A stretch of DNA of 8,308 bases from an uncultured Anaeroplasmataceae bacterium (GCA_934229785.1 CAKQEA010000042.1:1-8308); one strand, 5' to 3'; shown: positions 1 through 6,094, counted from the first letter of the stretch. Numbers and translations are program-made. The notes: generated by a model from the letters alone, not told the origin.

Positions 1-42
1 GTTGTATTAAAGAAGATAAATATATTTTTAAAAAACATTTAA

Positions 43-3000
43 AAATATATTGACTTCTCTTCAATCAATTGTAAAAGATGTGATTATAGCTATAAAAATG
101 AGCTTGGTAAACATCTTTATACTGAAAATGGATGTACAAGATGCAATTTAGCATATAGTGAATTTACATATACTTTATCAGCTGATTCAAGCTACTATAT
201 AATTTCTAAATATAATGGTTATAATAATTCTTTAGTTTTTATTCCAAAGGAATATAACGGAAAGCCAATTAAAAAAATTGGAGATAATGCATTTCAATAT
301 TCAGGGAGTATAAAACAAGTAATTATACCTTCTGGTATAACTAATATTGGAAATAAATGTTTTTATAATTGCTATGATTTAGAAACTATTTTGATACCAG
401 ATTCTATAAATTATATAGGTGATGATGCTTTTTATGGCTGTAATTCGTTAATTTATAATGAATATGAAAATTCTAAATATCTAGGAAATAATGATAATTT
501 ATATTTAGTATTAATTAAAATCAATACAAATAATGAAAAAATAAATTTTAATGATAAATGTAAAATTATTTACCAAGGTGCATTTTCATATTTTAATAAT
601 TTAAAAAGCATAATAATTCCAAATACTATTACAAGTATTGGATCGTATGCCTTCTATAATTGCAATAACTTAGAAGAAATATTAATACCAAGTTCTGTAA
701 CAAATATTGGCTCATCTGCCTTTGAAGGATGTAATAGTCTTGTTGATTTGTACTATGATGGTACAATATCAGATTGGCTTAATATTGAAATAAAAAATGG
801 TTCTTCTCTACCAAATTACAATACTAATTTTAAAAATTTTTATAAATTAACTTCAAATGGTACAATATCATTTGCTGATAAGTCATACGAGTTATTAACA
901 GAAGTTATTATTCCATCTTCAATAACTGAAATTTCAACCTATGCTTTTGCTAATGTTACTTCTTTAACAACAATAGAAATACCTAATACTATAAAGCAAG
1001 TAGGTGAAAATGCTTTTAAAGGTTGTGTAAACTTAAATTCATTATACTATGATGGAAAAACAATTGATTGGTTTGATATAGAATTTAAAAATGATTTTTC
1101 ACTTCCAAATTATAATGACAATTTTGAAAATTTTTATATAAAAAATGATGTTGGAAATATTATTTATAATAAAAATAAATATGATATTTTAGAACAAGTT
1201 GAAATTACTCAGGATATAACTAATCTTTCATCAAGTTTATTTTATAATTGTAAATCTTTAACAAAATTAATAATTAATAGTGATATTATTGAAGAATCAT
1301 TTTATTCTCTATATTTTAAAAATTGCCCAATTAAGATATTAACTGTAGGAGAAAATATTACAAATATTTCTTTAAATGCTTTTAAAGGTTGTAATAACTT
1401 AGAAGAAATAACATTACCATTTGTTGGAAAAAATATGGAATCTGAAGGTATTGAATCAGTATTTGGTTACATATTTGGATATGGAAATTATAATGAAATA
1501 GGTACAACAAATCAAAGTTATGCTTATTATTACATTCCAAAAACTTTAAAAAAAGTAACAATAACAAAAACTACAAAAATTAAAGCAATAGCTTTCTATA
1601 ACTGTAGTAGCTTAACAAATATAGAAATCCCAACAAATGTGACAAGCATAGGATCATCTGCTTTTAAAAATTGTAGTAGCTTAACAAATATAGAAATCCC
1701 AACAAGTGTGACAAGCATAGGATCATCTGCTTTTAAAAATTGTAGTAGCTTAACAAATATAGAAATCCCAACAAGTGTGACAAGCATAGGATCATCTGCT
1801 TTTGAAAATTGTAGTAGCTTAACAAATATGATAATTCCAGATAGTGTTACACTAATAGATGAGAAAGCCTTTAAAGGTTGCAACAACTTAGAAGAAATAA
1901 CATTACCATTTGTAGGAAAGAGTATAGATTCAAAAGAACATGAATCAGTATTTGGCTATATTTTTGGTTATACAACAATAAATGAGACTGGCACAACAAA
2001 CCAGTATAATAAAAACTCAAAGTATTATTACTATATTCCAAGCTCTTTAAAAAAAGTTATACTATCAAATAGTGTTACAAATATTGGAAATAGTGTATTT
2101 AATGGCTGTAGTAACTTAACAAATATTGTTATTCCAGATAATGTAGTAAGTGTAGGAACTAATGCCTTTGATGGCTGTAATTCTTTAATTTATAATGAAT
2201 ATGACAATGCTTATTATTTAGGAAATTCAAATAATCCATGTTTGATATTAATAAAAGCAAAATCTACTGATATTGCATCATGTACAATTAATGATAATTG
2301 TAGAATAATTTATTGTGAAGCATTTAAAGATAATGTAAGTTTAAATAAAATTGTAGTTCCAAATAGTATTACAAGTATTGGAAATAATACTTTTGAAGGT
2401 TGTAAAAATTTAATATATGCTTCCTTAGGTGATGGCATTGAAATAATTTCTAATAATTTATTTAGTAATTGTGAAAATTTAAAAGAAATAATTTTAGGAA
2501 ATAATCTTAAGACTATTAGTTCTTTTGCATTTTACAAATGTAATAGTTTAACAAATATTGTAATTCCAAATACCGTTTCATTAATAGAAACAAATGCTTT
2601 TAGAGAATGTAATAATTTAGAAGAAATAACATTGCCGTTTGTAGGAAAGAGTATAGATTCAAAAGAACATGAATCAGTATTTGGCTATATTTTTGGCTAT
2701 ACAACAAAAAATGAAACAGGCACAATAAACCAATATTATGATACTCAAAAACAAAAAAATTATTATTATTATATCCCAACCTCTATAAAAAAAGTAACAA
2801 TAACTATAGATACAATTTTAACAAATGCATTTTCTGGCTGCAGTAGTTTAACAAATATAATAGTACCAGATAATGTTTCTGATGTTCATGGTGCATTTTA
2901 TAAGTGTAGTAATTTGAATTATAACGAATATGATAATGCATATTATTTAGGAAGTTTGAATAATCCATATTTAGTGTTAATAAAAGCAAAATCTATTGAT

Positions 3001-5649
3001 ATTACATCATGTTCAATTAATGAAAATTGTAAAATAATTTATTCAACAGCATTTAGCAGTTGTACTAACTTAAAGAGTATAATAATTCCAGATAATGTTA
3101 CTTCAATTTATGGTGGTTCTTTTAGAGAATGTAGTAACTTAAAAGTGGTAAAATTATCTTCAAATATTACAGAAATTGAAACTTCCACATTCTATGAATG
3201 CACTAGCTTAACAAGTATAGAAATTCCTAATGGTGTTAAGAGGATAGGTACTAATGCTTTTGAGTATTGTTATAACCTTAAAAATCTTATTCTTCCAAGC
3301 ACTTTAGTTGAAATAGACCATTGGGCATTCTATTATTGTAGTAGCTTAACAAGCATAACACTCCCAGAAGGAATAGTAAGTATAGGAAGATATGTTTTCT
3401 CTTGTTGTAGAAATTTAACAAGTATAGAAATTCCAGCAAGTGTTACAGATATAGGGAAAAGTGCATTTAATGAATGTAGTAGTTTATCAAGTGTGTCAAT
3501 TTTAAGTGATATTAAATTTGAAAGTAATGATGTATTTGAAAAATGTGATAAGTTAAAAACTCTAGTTTTAAATTACAAAAATATTAATTCATCTTTTAAT
3601 ACTTTATTTATGAATAAAATAACTAAATTAGTTTTATTAGAAAATATAGAATCTATTGAAGCAGGAGCATTTAAGGGATATGATTTGTTAGAAGAGATAA
3701 CATTACCATTTATAGGAAAAAGCATAGATTCTGAAGGGTATGAATCAGTGTTTGGTTATATCTTTGGATATACAACATCAAAAGTAACAGGTACAACAAA
3801 TCAGTACAATCAAAACTCAAAGTATTATTACTATATTCCAAGCTCTTTAACAAAAGTTACATTATTAAATAGTGTCAAAAATATAGGCTATCATGCATTT
3901 TATAACTGTAATAATTTAACAAGTATAGAAATTCCAGCAAGTGTTACAAGTATTGGAGATTCTGCATTTTCTGGTTGTAGTAACTTAACTAGTATAGTAA
4001 TCCCAGATAGTGTCAAAAGTATAGGGGATTATGCTTTTTATGGTTGTGACTCTTTAATTTATAATGTATATGACAATGCTTATTATTTAGGAAATTCAAA
4101 TAATCCATATTTGATATTAATGAAAACAAAATCTACTGATATTGCATCATGTATAATTAATGAATCATGTAAATTTATATATTCATCAGCCTTCAATAAT
4201 TGTAGCAATTTAGCAAGTATAGAAATACCAACAAGTGTGACAAGCATAGGCTCATCTGCATTTAGAAATTGTAGTAGCATAACGAGTGTTGTAATTCCAG
4301 AAGGTATAAAAAGTATAGGAAACTCAGCCTTTTATAATTGTAGTAACTTAACAAATATAGAAATCCCAACAAGTGTGACAAGTATAGGAGATTCTGCATT
4401 TTCTGGCTGTAGTAGCATAACGAGTGTTGTAATTCCAGAAGGTATAAAAAGTATAGGAAACTCAGCCTTCTATAATTGTAGTAATTTAACAAGTATATAT
4501 TACAATGGCACACTATTAAATTGGTTAAATATTTCATTTGCTTATGAGTATGATAGACCAAATAATAACTCTATCTTTGAATATTTTTATATGTTAGATG
4601 ATAATGGAAATGTAGAATATAGCGATAAAAAATATAGTTTATTGACAAAGGTAGTAATACCAGAAGGAACCTTAGAAATTAAGGGTTACGTATTTTCTAA
4701 TTTTAAGCATATTACTGATGTAACAATCCCAACAAGTGTGACAAGTATAGGAGATTCTGCATTTTCTGGCTGTAGTAACTTAACTAGTATAGTAATTCCA
4801 GATAGTGTCAAAAGTATAGGAGATTATGCTTTTTATGGTTGTGACTCTTTAATTTATAATGAATATGATAATGCTCATTATTTAGGAAATTCAAATAATC
4901 CATATTTGATATTAATAAAAGCAAAATCTACTGATATTGCATCATGTATAATTAATGAAAATTGTAAATTTATATATTCATCAGCATTCAATAATTGTAG
5001 CAATTTAGCAAGTATAGAAATCCCAACAAGTGTTACAAGCATAGGAAATAATGCATTTAGAAATTGTAGTAGCTTAACGAGTGTTGTAATTCCAGAAGGT
5101 ATAAAAAGTATAAGCTCATATTCATTCTACAACTGTAGTAGCTTAACAAATATAGAAATTCCAACAAGTGTGACAAGCATAGGAAATGATGCATTTAGAA
5201 ATTGTAGTAGCTTAACAAATATGATAATTCCAGATAGTGTCACATATATAGGATATTCAGCATTTTCTGGCTGTAGAAGCTTAATAAATATAAAAATCTC
5301 AACAAGTATTACAAGTATAGGAAGTCGTGTGTTCGAAAACTGTAGTAGCTTAACAAATATAGAAATCCCAACAAGTATTACAAGTATAGGAGATTCTGCA
5401 TTTTCTGACTGTAGTAACTTAAAAAGTATAGTAATTCCAACAAGTGTGACAAGTATACAATCGAATGCATTTAATAATTGTAATAATTTAAAAATATATT
5501 ATAAAGGAACTTATGCTAATTTTATAAATATTAAAGGATATTATAATTTAGAAAAATCAAATGAAATATATTACTATTGTGAAACAAAACCTACAAATGC
5601 ACAAAACTCTTATTGGCATTATGTAAATGGAAAGCCTACATCTTGGTAA
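43..5649 (+). CDS. Giant BspA-like LRR_5 surface protein, 5' end unresolved
   Basis: The frame is open from just after a TAA at 40-42 to a TAA at 5647-5649 (about 1868 residues). It has no ATG; the first in-frame NTG is a TTG at 391, which lies inside an LRR, has no ribosome binding site and cannot be the true start. The N-terminal part has paired CxxC motifs (70-81 and 133-144), resembling a small zinc ribbon, followed by FTYTLSADSSYYI, a lead-in typical of this family. About 54 LRR_5 repeats follow, with consensus like LTNIEIPTSVTSIGSSAFKNCSS. Recurrent inserts interrupt them. The C-terminus ends in a YYYCETKPT...YWHYVNGKPTSW tail often seen in such proteins. There is no LPxTG motif and no C-terminal membrane segment, so any anchor or signal peptide would be in the missing N-terminus. 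BspA-family proteins are usually secreted or surface-exposed and some bind host matrix or other bacteria; that role is inferred here. LRR identity is very sure, function is not. Confidence 0.88.
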   Translation, partial: KYIDFSSINCKRCDYSYKNELGKHLYTENGCTRCNLAYSEFTYTLSADSSYYIISKYNGYNNSLVFIPKEYNGKPIKKIGDNAFQYSGSIKQVIIPSGITNIGNKCFYNCYDLETILIPDSINYIGDDAFYGCNSLIYNEYENSKYLGNNDNLYLVLIKINTNNEKINFNDKCKIIYQGAFSYFNNLKSIIIPNTITSIGSYAFYNCNNLEEILIPSSVTNIGSSAFEGCNSLVDLYYDGTISDWLNIEIKNGSSLPNYNTNFKNFYKLTSNGTISFADKSYELLTEVIIPSSITEISTYAFANVTSLTTIEIPNTIKQVGENAFKGCVNLNSLYYDGKTIDWFDIEFKNDFSLPNYNDNFENFYIKNDVGNIIYNKNKYDILEQVEITQDITNLSSSLFYNCKSLTKLIINSDIIEESFYSLYFKNCPIKILTVGENITNISLNAFKGCNNLEEITLPFVGKNMESEGIESVFGYIFGYGNYNEIGTTNQSYAYYYIPKTLKKVTITKTTKIKAIAFYNCSSLTNIEIPTNVTSIGSSAFKNCSSLTNIEIPTSVTSIGSSAFKNCSSLTNIEIPTSVTSIGSSAFENCSSLTNMIIPDSVTLIDEKAFKGCNNLEEITLPFVGKSIDSKEHESVFGYIFGYTTINETGTTNQYNKNSKYYYYIPSSLKKVILSNSVTNIGNSVFNGCSNLTNIVIPDNVVSVGTNAFDGCNSLIYNEYDNAYYLGNSNNPCLILIKAKSTDIASCTINDNCRIIYCEAFKDNVSLNKIVVPNSITSIGNNTFEGCKNLIYASLGDGIEIISNNLFSNCENLKEIILGNNLKTISSFAFYKCNSLTNIVIPNTVSLIETNAFRECNNLEEITLPFVGKSIDSKEHESVFGYIFGYTTKNETGTINQYYDTQKQKNYYYYIPTSIKKVTITIDTILTNAFSGCSSLTNIIVPDNVSDVHGAFYKCSNLNYNEYDNAYYLGSLNNPYLVLIKAKSIDITSCSINENCKIIYSTAFSSCTNLKSIIIPDNVTSIYGGSFRECSNLKVVKLSSNITEIETSTFYECTSLTSIEIPNGVKRIGTNAFEYCYNLKNLILPSTLVEIDHWAFYYCSSLTSITLPEGIVSIGRYVFSCCRNLTSIEIPASVTDIGKSAFNECSSLSSVSILSDIKFESNDVFEKCDKLKTLVLNYKNINSSFNTLFMNKITKLVLLENIESIEAGAFKGYDLLEEITLPFIGKSIDSEGYESVFGYIFGYTTSKVTGTTNQYNQNSKYYYYIPSSLTKVTLLNSVKNIGYHAFYNCNNLTSIEIPASVTSIGDSAFSGCSNLTSIVIPDSVKSIGDYAFYGCDSLIYNVYDNAYYLGNSNNPYLILMKTKSTDIASCIINESCKFIYSSAFNNCSNLASIEIPTSVTSIGSSAFRNCSSITSVVIPEGIKSIGNSAFYNCSNLTNIEIPTSVTSIGDSAFSGCSSITSVVIPEGIKSIGNSAFYNCSNLTSIYYNGTLLNWLNISFAYEYDRPNNNSIFEYFYMLDDNGNVEYSDKKYSLLTKVVIPEGTLEIKGYVFSNFKHITDVTIPTSVTSIGDSAFSGCSNLTSIVIPDSVKSIGDYAFYGCDSLIYNEYDNAHYLGNSNNPYLILIKAKSTDIASCIINENCKFIYSSAFNNCSNLASIEIPTSVTSIGNNAFRNCSSLTSVVIPEGIKSISSYSFYNCSSLTNIEIPTSVTSIGNDAFRNCSSLTNMIIPDSVTYIGYSAFSGCRSLINIKISTSITSIGSRVFENCSSLTNIEIPTSITSIGDSAFSDCSNLKSIVIPTSVTSIQSNAFNNCNNLKIYYKGTYANFINIKGYYNLEKSNEIYYYCETKPTNAQNSYWHYVNGKPTSW
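70..144 (+). other. Short CxxC-x17-CxxC zinc-ribbon-like segment
   Basis: Within the LRR protein frame the codons give CKRC at 70-81 and CTRC at 133-144, separated by a segment containing GKH. Four cysteines in two CxxC knuckles are the usual ligands of a small zinc ribbon, and similar C..C pairs often precede the LRR array in related Bacillota proteins. Zinc binding is inferred from pattern only. An exported zinc ribbon could instead form disulfides. Confidence 0.45.
457..585 (+). repeat. Module B copy 1 (NEYENSKYLG insert)
   Basis: This insert follows a standard LRR and reads NEYENSKYLGN...LYLVLIKINT...INDKCKIIYQGAF. It is the most diverged of five such modules (others near 2194, 2923, 4063 and 4858). 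The family-typical form is NEYDNAYYLGNxxNPYLxLIKAKS followed by a short repeat ending in IIYxxAF. Its role is unknown; it probably packs as a modified solenoid coil. Confidence 0.7.
751..924 (+). repeat. Module C copy 1 (YYDGTISDWLNI insert)
   Basis: Encodes YYDGTISDWLNIEIKN then LPNYNTNFKNFYKL and YELLTEVIIPSS, an insert between two LRRs that recurs at 1045 and 4495. The YYxGTxxDWxxI form is a known variant of BspA-like proteins. A shortened relative, YYKGTYANFINI, begins the C-terminal tail at about 5497. Confidence 0.75.
1045..1218 (+). repeat. Module C copy 2
   Basis: Encodes YYDGKTIDWFDIEFKN then LPNYNDNFENFYIKND and YDILEQVEITQD. It starts 294 bp after copy 1 with one complete LRR plus an extra unit in between. 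It is alignable with copy 1 along its whole length, though more diverged in its second half. Confidence 0.75.
1399..1569 (+). repeat. Module A copy 1 (LEEITLPFVGK insert)
   Basis: An enlarged repeat starts with LEEITLPFVGK, continues through ESVFGYIFGYGN...GTTNQ and a tyrosine-rich YYYIP, and ends in LKKVTI. It is longer than a standard LRR and recurs four times in the protein (here and from 1888, 2617 and 3688). This first copy differs most (KNMESEGIESVFG). It is a family-typical variant repeat of BspA-like proteins. Its function is unknown. Confidence 0.75.
1603..1809 (+). repeat. Three near-identical 69-bp tandem LRR units
   Basis: The marker TGTAGTAGC occurs at 1603, 1672, 1741 and 1810, an exact 69-bp period. 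The three units between differ by about one base each: AAATGTG versus AAGTGTG in the first, and AAAAATTG versus GAAAATTG at the end of the third. Each unit encodes SSLTNIEIPT(N/S)VTSIGSSAF(K/E)NC. Such near-perfect tandem copies can gain or lose units by slippage or recombination without breaking the frame. Confidence 0.92.
1888..2065 (+). repeat. Module A copy 2
   Basis: This is the second LEEITLPFVGKSIDSKEHESVFGYIFGY insert, ending in YYYYIPSSLKKVIL. Bases 1909-1967 are identical over 59 bp to 2638-2696 in copy 3, so the two copies are recently duplicated or homogenised by gene conversion. Module B copy 2 follows 306 bp after its start. Confidence 0.82.
2194..2325 (+). repeat. Module B copy 2
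   Basis: Encodes NEYDNAYYLGNSNNPCLILIKAKSTDIASC followed by INDNCRIIYCEAF. The residue after NNP is Cys here, where the other four copies read Tyr or (copy 1) have no NNP. It lies 306 bp after the start of module A copy 2. Confidence 0.8.
2617..2805 (+). repeat. Module A copy 3
   Basis: This is the third copy of the LEEITLPFVGKSIDSKEHESVFGYIFGY insert. It carries a longer spacer (QYYDTQKQKN) before YYYYIPTSIKKVTI. It shares an exact 59-bp stretch (2638-2696) with copy 2. Module B copy 3 starts 306 bp downstream, the same spacing as for copy 2. Confidence 0.82.
2923..3054 (+). repeat. Module B copy 3
   Basis: Encodes NEYDNAYYLGSLNNPYLVLIKAKSIDITSC then INENCKIIYSTAF. It is offset by exactly 729 bp from copy 2, matching the 729-bp offset between module A copies 2 and 3. 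This suggests the whole A-LRR-B block was duplicated as a unit. Confidence 0.8.
3688..3865 (+). repeat. Module A copy 4
   Basis: This is the fourth copy, LEEITLPFIGKSIDSEGYESVFGYIFGYTT with a QYNQNSKYYYYIPSSLTKVTL end. It keeps the insert length of copy 2. Module B copy 4 starts 375 bp after it, which is 306 plus exactly one 69-bp LRR unit. Confidence 0.8.
3938..4317 (+). repeat. 380-bp direct repeat, copy 1 (795-bp offset)
   Basis: This segment covers two LRRs, module B copy 4 and two further LRR parts. It aligns without gaps to 4733-5112. By hand I count about 23 mismatches in 380 bp (about 94% identity). The offset of 795 bp is a multiple of three, so recombination between copies would delete or add 265 codons in frame. 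Confidence 0.85.
4063..4194 (+). repeat. Module B copy 4
   Basis: Encodes NVYDNAYYLGNSNNPYLILMKTKSTDIASC then INESCKFIYSSAF. It lies inside the longer segment (3938-4317) that is repeated at 4733-5112. Confidence 0.8.
4271..4469 (+). repeat. 61-bp exact direct repeat, 138-bp offset
   Basis: Bases 4271-4331 are identical to 4409-4469. The offset of 138 bp is exactly two 69-bp LRR units, so a pair of alternating LRR types (SSITSVVIPEGIKSIGNSAF then SNLTNIEIPTSVTSIGDSAF) was duplicated together. This indicates two-unit expansion as well as the one-unit expansion at 1603-1809. Confidence 0.85.
4495..4674 (+). repeat. Module C copy 3
   Basis: Encodes YYNGTLLNWLNISFAYEY then RPNNNSIFEYFYML and YSLLTKVVIPEG. 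This copy lies between the two members of the 795-bp-offset duplication, far from copies 1 and 2. Confidence 0.72.
4733..5112 (+). repeat. 380-bp direct repeat, copy 2
   Basis: This is the second member of the 795-bp-offset pair, starting in an LRR just after VTIPT and ending at EGIKSI. Differences from copy 1 cluster in two places: around the ESC/ENC codons and the SS/NN codons before AFRNC. That pattern suits patchy gene conversion or replacement of single LRR units. Confidence 0.85.
4858..4989 (+). repeat. Module B copy 5
   Basis: Encodes NEYDNAHYLGNSNNPYLILIKAKSTDIASC then INENCKFIYSSAF. It lies exactly 795 bp after copy 4 and is part of the duplicated 380-bp segment. Unlike copies 2 to 4 it has no module A between it and the previous module B. 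Confidence 0.8.
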
Positions 5650-5666
5650 TTAAATTTAATATATCT

Positions 5667-5715
5667 TGCTAGTATGTTGCAAATTTATATTCTAGCATAA
5701 AAAATTTAGTTTTTT
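5667..5715 (+). terminator. Weak candidate terminator after the LRR gene
   Basis: TGCTAG at 5667-5672 can pair with CTAGCA at 5692-5697 across a roughly 19-base loop. Next, an A-run (5698-5704) can pair with a T-run (5710-5715). Neither hairpin is GC-rich and neither is followed by a clean T-tract, so this is the best available candidate for ending the LRR transcript but a poor one. Confidence 0.25.
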
Positions 5716-5734
5716 AGCAATAAAAATTATAATT

Positions 5735-5788
5735 AGAGAAATTGTTTGTAAGTTTGGCTTAAAATATTTAGTTTTAACAATTTTCTCT
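5735..5788. repeat. Imperfect inverted repeat abutting the rpmH promoter
   Basis: AGAGAAATTGTT (5735-5746) is the reverse complement of AACAATTTTCTCT (5776-5788) except for one extra T. The arms are separated by 29 bases, and the right arm ends on the first base of the -35 box. It could be an operator, or part of a transcript hairpin ending the LRR message. No T-tract follows it. Confidence 0.4.
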
Positions 5789-5816
5789 TGACATAAATAA
5801 TATCTTTTGCTAAAAT
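5788..5816 (+). promoter_or_regulatory. Sigma-A type promoter of the rpmH operon
   Basis: A consensus -35 TTGACA (5788-5793) is separated by 17 bp from the -10 TAAAAT (5811-5816). The -10 is preceded by TGC (5808-5810), an extended -10 motif. Transcription should begin near 5823, leaving a leader of about 35 bases before rpmH. Housekeeping sigma factor use is inferred from the consensus. It is the only strong promoter I see in the operon. Confidence 0.85.
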
Positions 5817-5856
5817 CAAAAGGCGTGGATTTTGGATAGAAAGTGAGGTTTTTAGT

Positions 5857-5991
5857 ATGAAAAGAACTTATCAACCTAATAAACGTAAAAGAAAAGTAAC
5901 TCATGGTTTCCGTGCAAGAATGGCAACTAAGGGTGGAAGAAAAGTTTTAGCTGCTAGACGTAGAAAAGGCAGAAAACAATTAACTGTTTAA
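5857..5991 (+). CDS. rpmH: Large ribosomal subunit protein bL34
   Basis: This 44-residue, strongly basic protein starts [12 protein letters not shown] and ends [11 protein letters not shown], which is the near-universal L34 sequence; 44 residues is the standard bacterial length. L34 binds 23S rRNA in the large ribosomal subunit. The start ATG at 5857 has a GTGAGG ribosome binding site (5843-5848), 8 bases upstream. A consensus promoter lies just upstream and a hairpin terminator just downstream, so it can be made as a short, abundant single-gene message as well as with rnpA. Divergence from the usual form is minor. Identification is certain. Confidence 0.98.
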   Translation: MKRTYQPNKRKRKVTHGFRARMATKGGRKVLAARRRKGRKQLTV

Positions 5992-6014
5992 TTTTATAAT
6001 CTATTGACATAACT

Positions 6015-6061
6015 AGTACGACCAGATCAATGAATTTATTTCTTTTTTGGTCGTATTTTTT
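6015..6061 (+). terminator. Intrinsic terminator/attenuator between rpmH and rnpA
   Basis: TACGACCA (6017-6024) pairs perfectly with TGGTCGTA (6048-6055). The stem can be extended on both sides by A-T and G-U pairs to about 12 bp, with a loop of about 19 bases, and six T residues (6056-6061) follow directly. This is a standard Rho-independent terminator shape. No good promoter is visible in the 22 bases between it and the rnpA ribosome binding site, so rnpA, yidC and jag probably depend on partial read-through. Confidence 0.8.
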
Positions 6062-6062
6062 A

Positions 6063-6080
6063 TTTCATTAGGTAATGAAA
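6063..6080 (+). promoter_or_regulatory. Perfect 8-bp hairpin just before rnpA ribosome binding site
   Basis: TTTCATTA (6063-6070) is the exact reverse complement of TAATGAAA (6073-6080), with GG between, so in RNA it would open to a four- or six-base loop. It ends four bases before the AGGAG at 6084-6088. The loop AGG could alternatively pair with CCT at 6081-6083, bringing the ribosome binding site into a competing fold. A regulatory or mRNA-stability role is only inference. Confidence 0.4.
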
Positions 6081-6094
6081 CCTAGGAGAATATA

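Larger units (their letters stand above)
241..5487 (+). repeat. LRR_5 coding repeat array, about 54 units of ~69 bp
   Basis: Counting the recurring IGxxAFxxC end of each unit by eye gives about 54 repeats. The standard unit is 23 codons (69 bp). Each has a beta-strand part (xxIxIP), a turn (xSVTSIG) and AFxNCSSL. Almost every unit contributes one cysteine, giving an exported protein with dozens of cysteines at equivalent positions in the solenoid. Units in the 5' half are more diverged. Those around 1600-1820 and 3900-5440 are close to identical in DNA, which suggests recent expansion. Confidence 0.9.

Noticed and set aside
1603..1818. CRISPR array from the 69-bp repeats
   Set aside because: The repeats are contiguous without unique spacers and encode LRR units in one open frame.
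1596..4561. Minus-strand open frames across the LRR gene
   Set aside because: They have repetitive, leucine-rich translations that mirror the LRR repeats, no ribosome binding sites, and resemble no family.
391..5649. TTG at 391 as the start of the LRR protein
   Set aside because: It is the first in-frame NTG but sits in the middle of an LRR, with family-like sequence running continuously upstream to 43 and no ribosome binding site before it.
5650..5880. oriC/DnaA boxes next to rpmH
   Set aside because: I looked for TTATCCACA on both strands. The nearest match, TTATCAACC near 5869, is simply the conserved TYQP codons of L34.
5692..5904. Minus-strand open frame of 70 codons over the rpmH promoter
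   Set aside because: It overlaps the promoter and the start of rpmH and lacks any protein-like features.
5995..6000. TATAAT after rpmH as a -10 box
   Set aside because: No -35 partner lies upstream inside rpmH, and this hexamer is common by chance in such AT-rich DNA.
6004..6032. Promoter for rnpA from TTGACA at 6004-6009
   Set aside because: The -35 match is perfect but no -10 match lies 16-18 bp downstream, and any transcript would run into the hairpin at 6015-6061.
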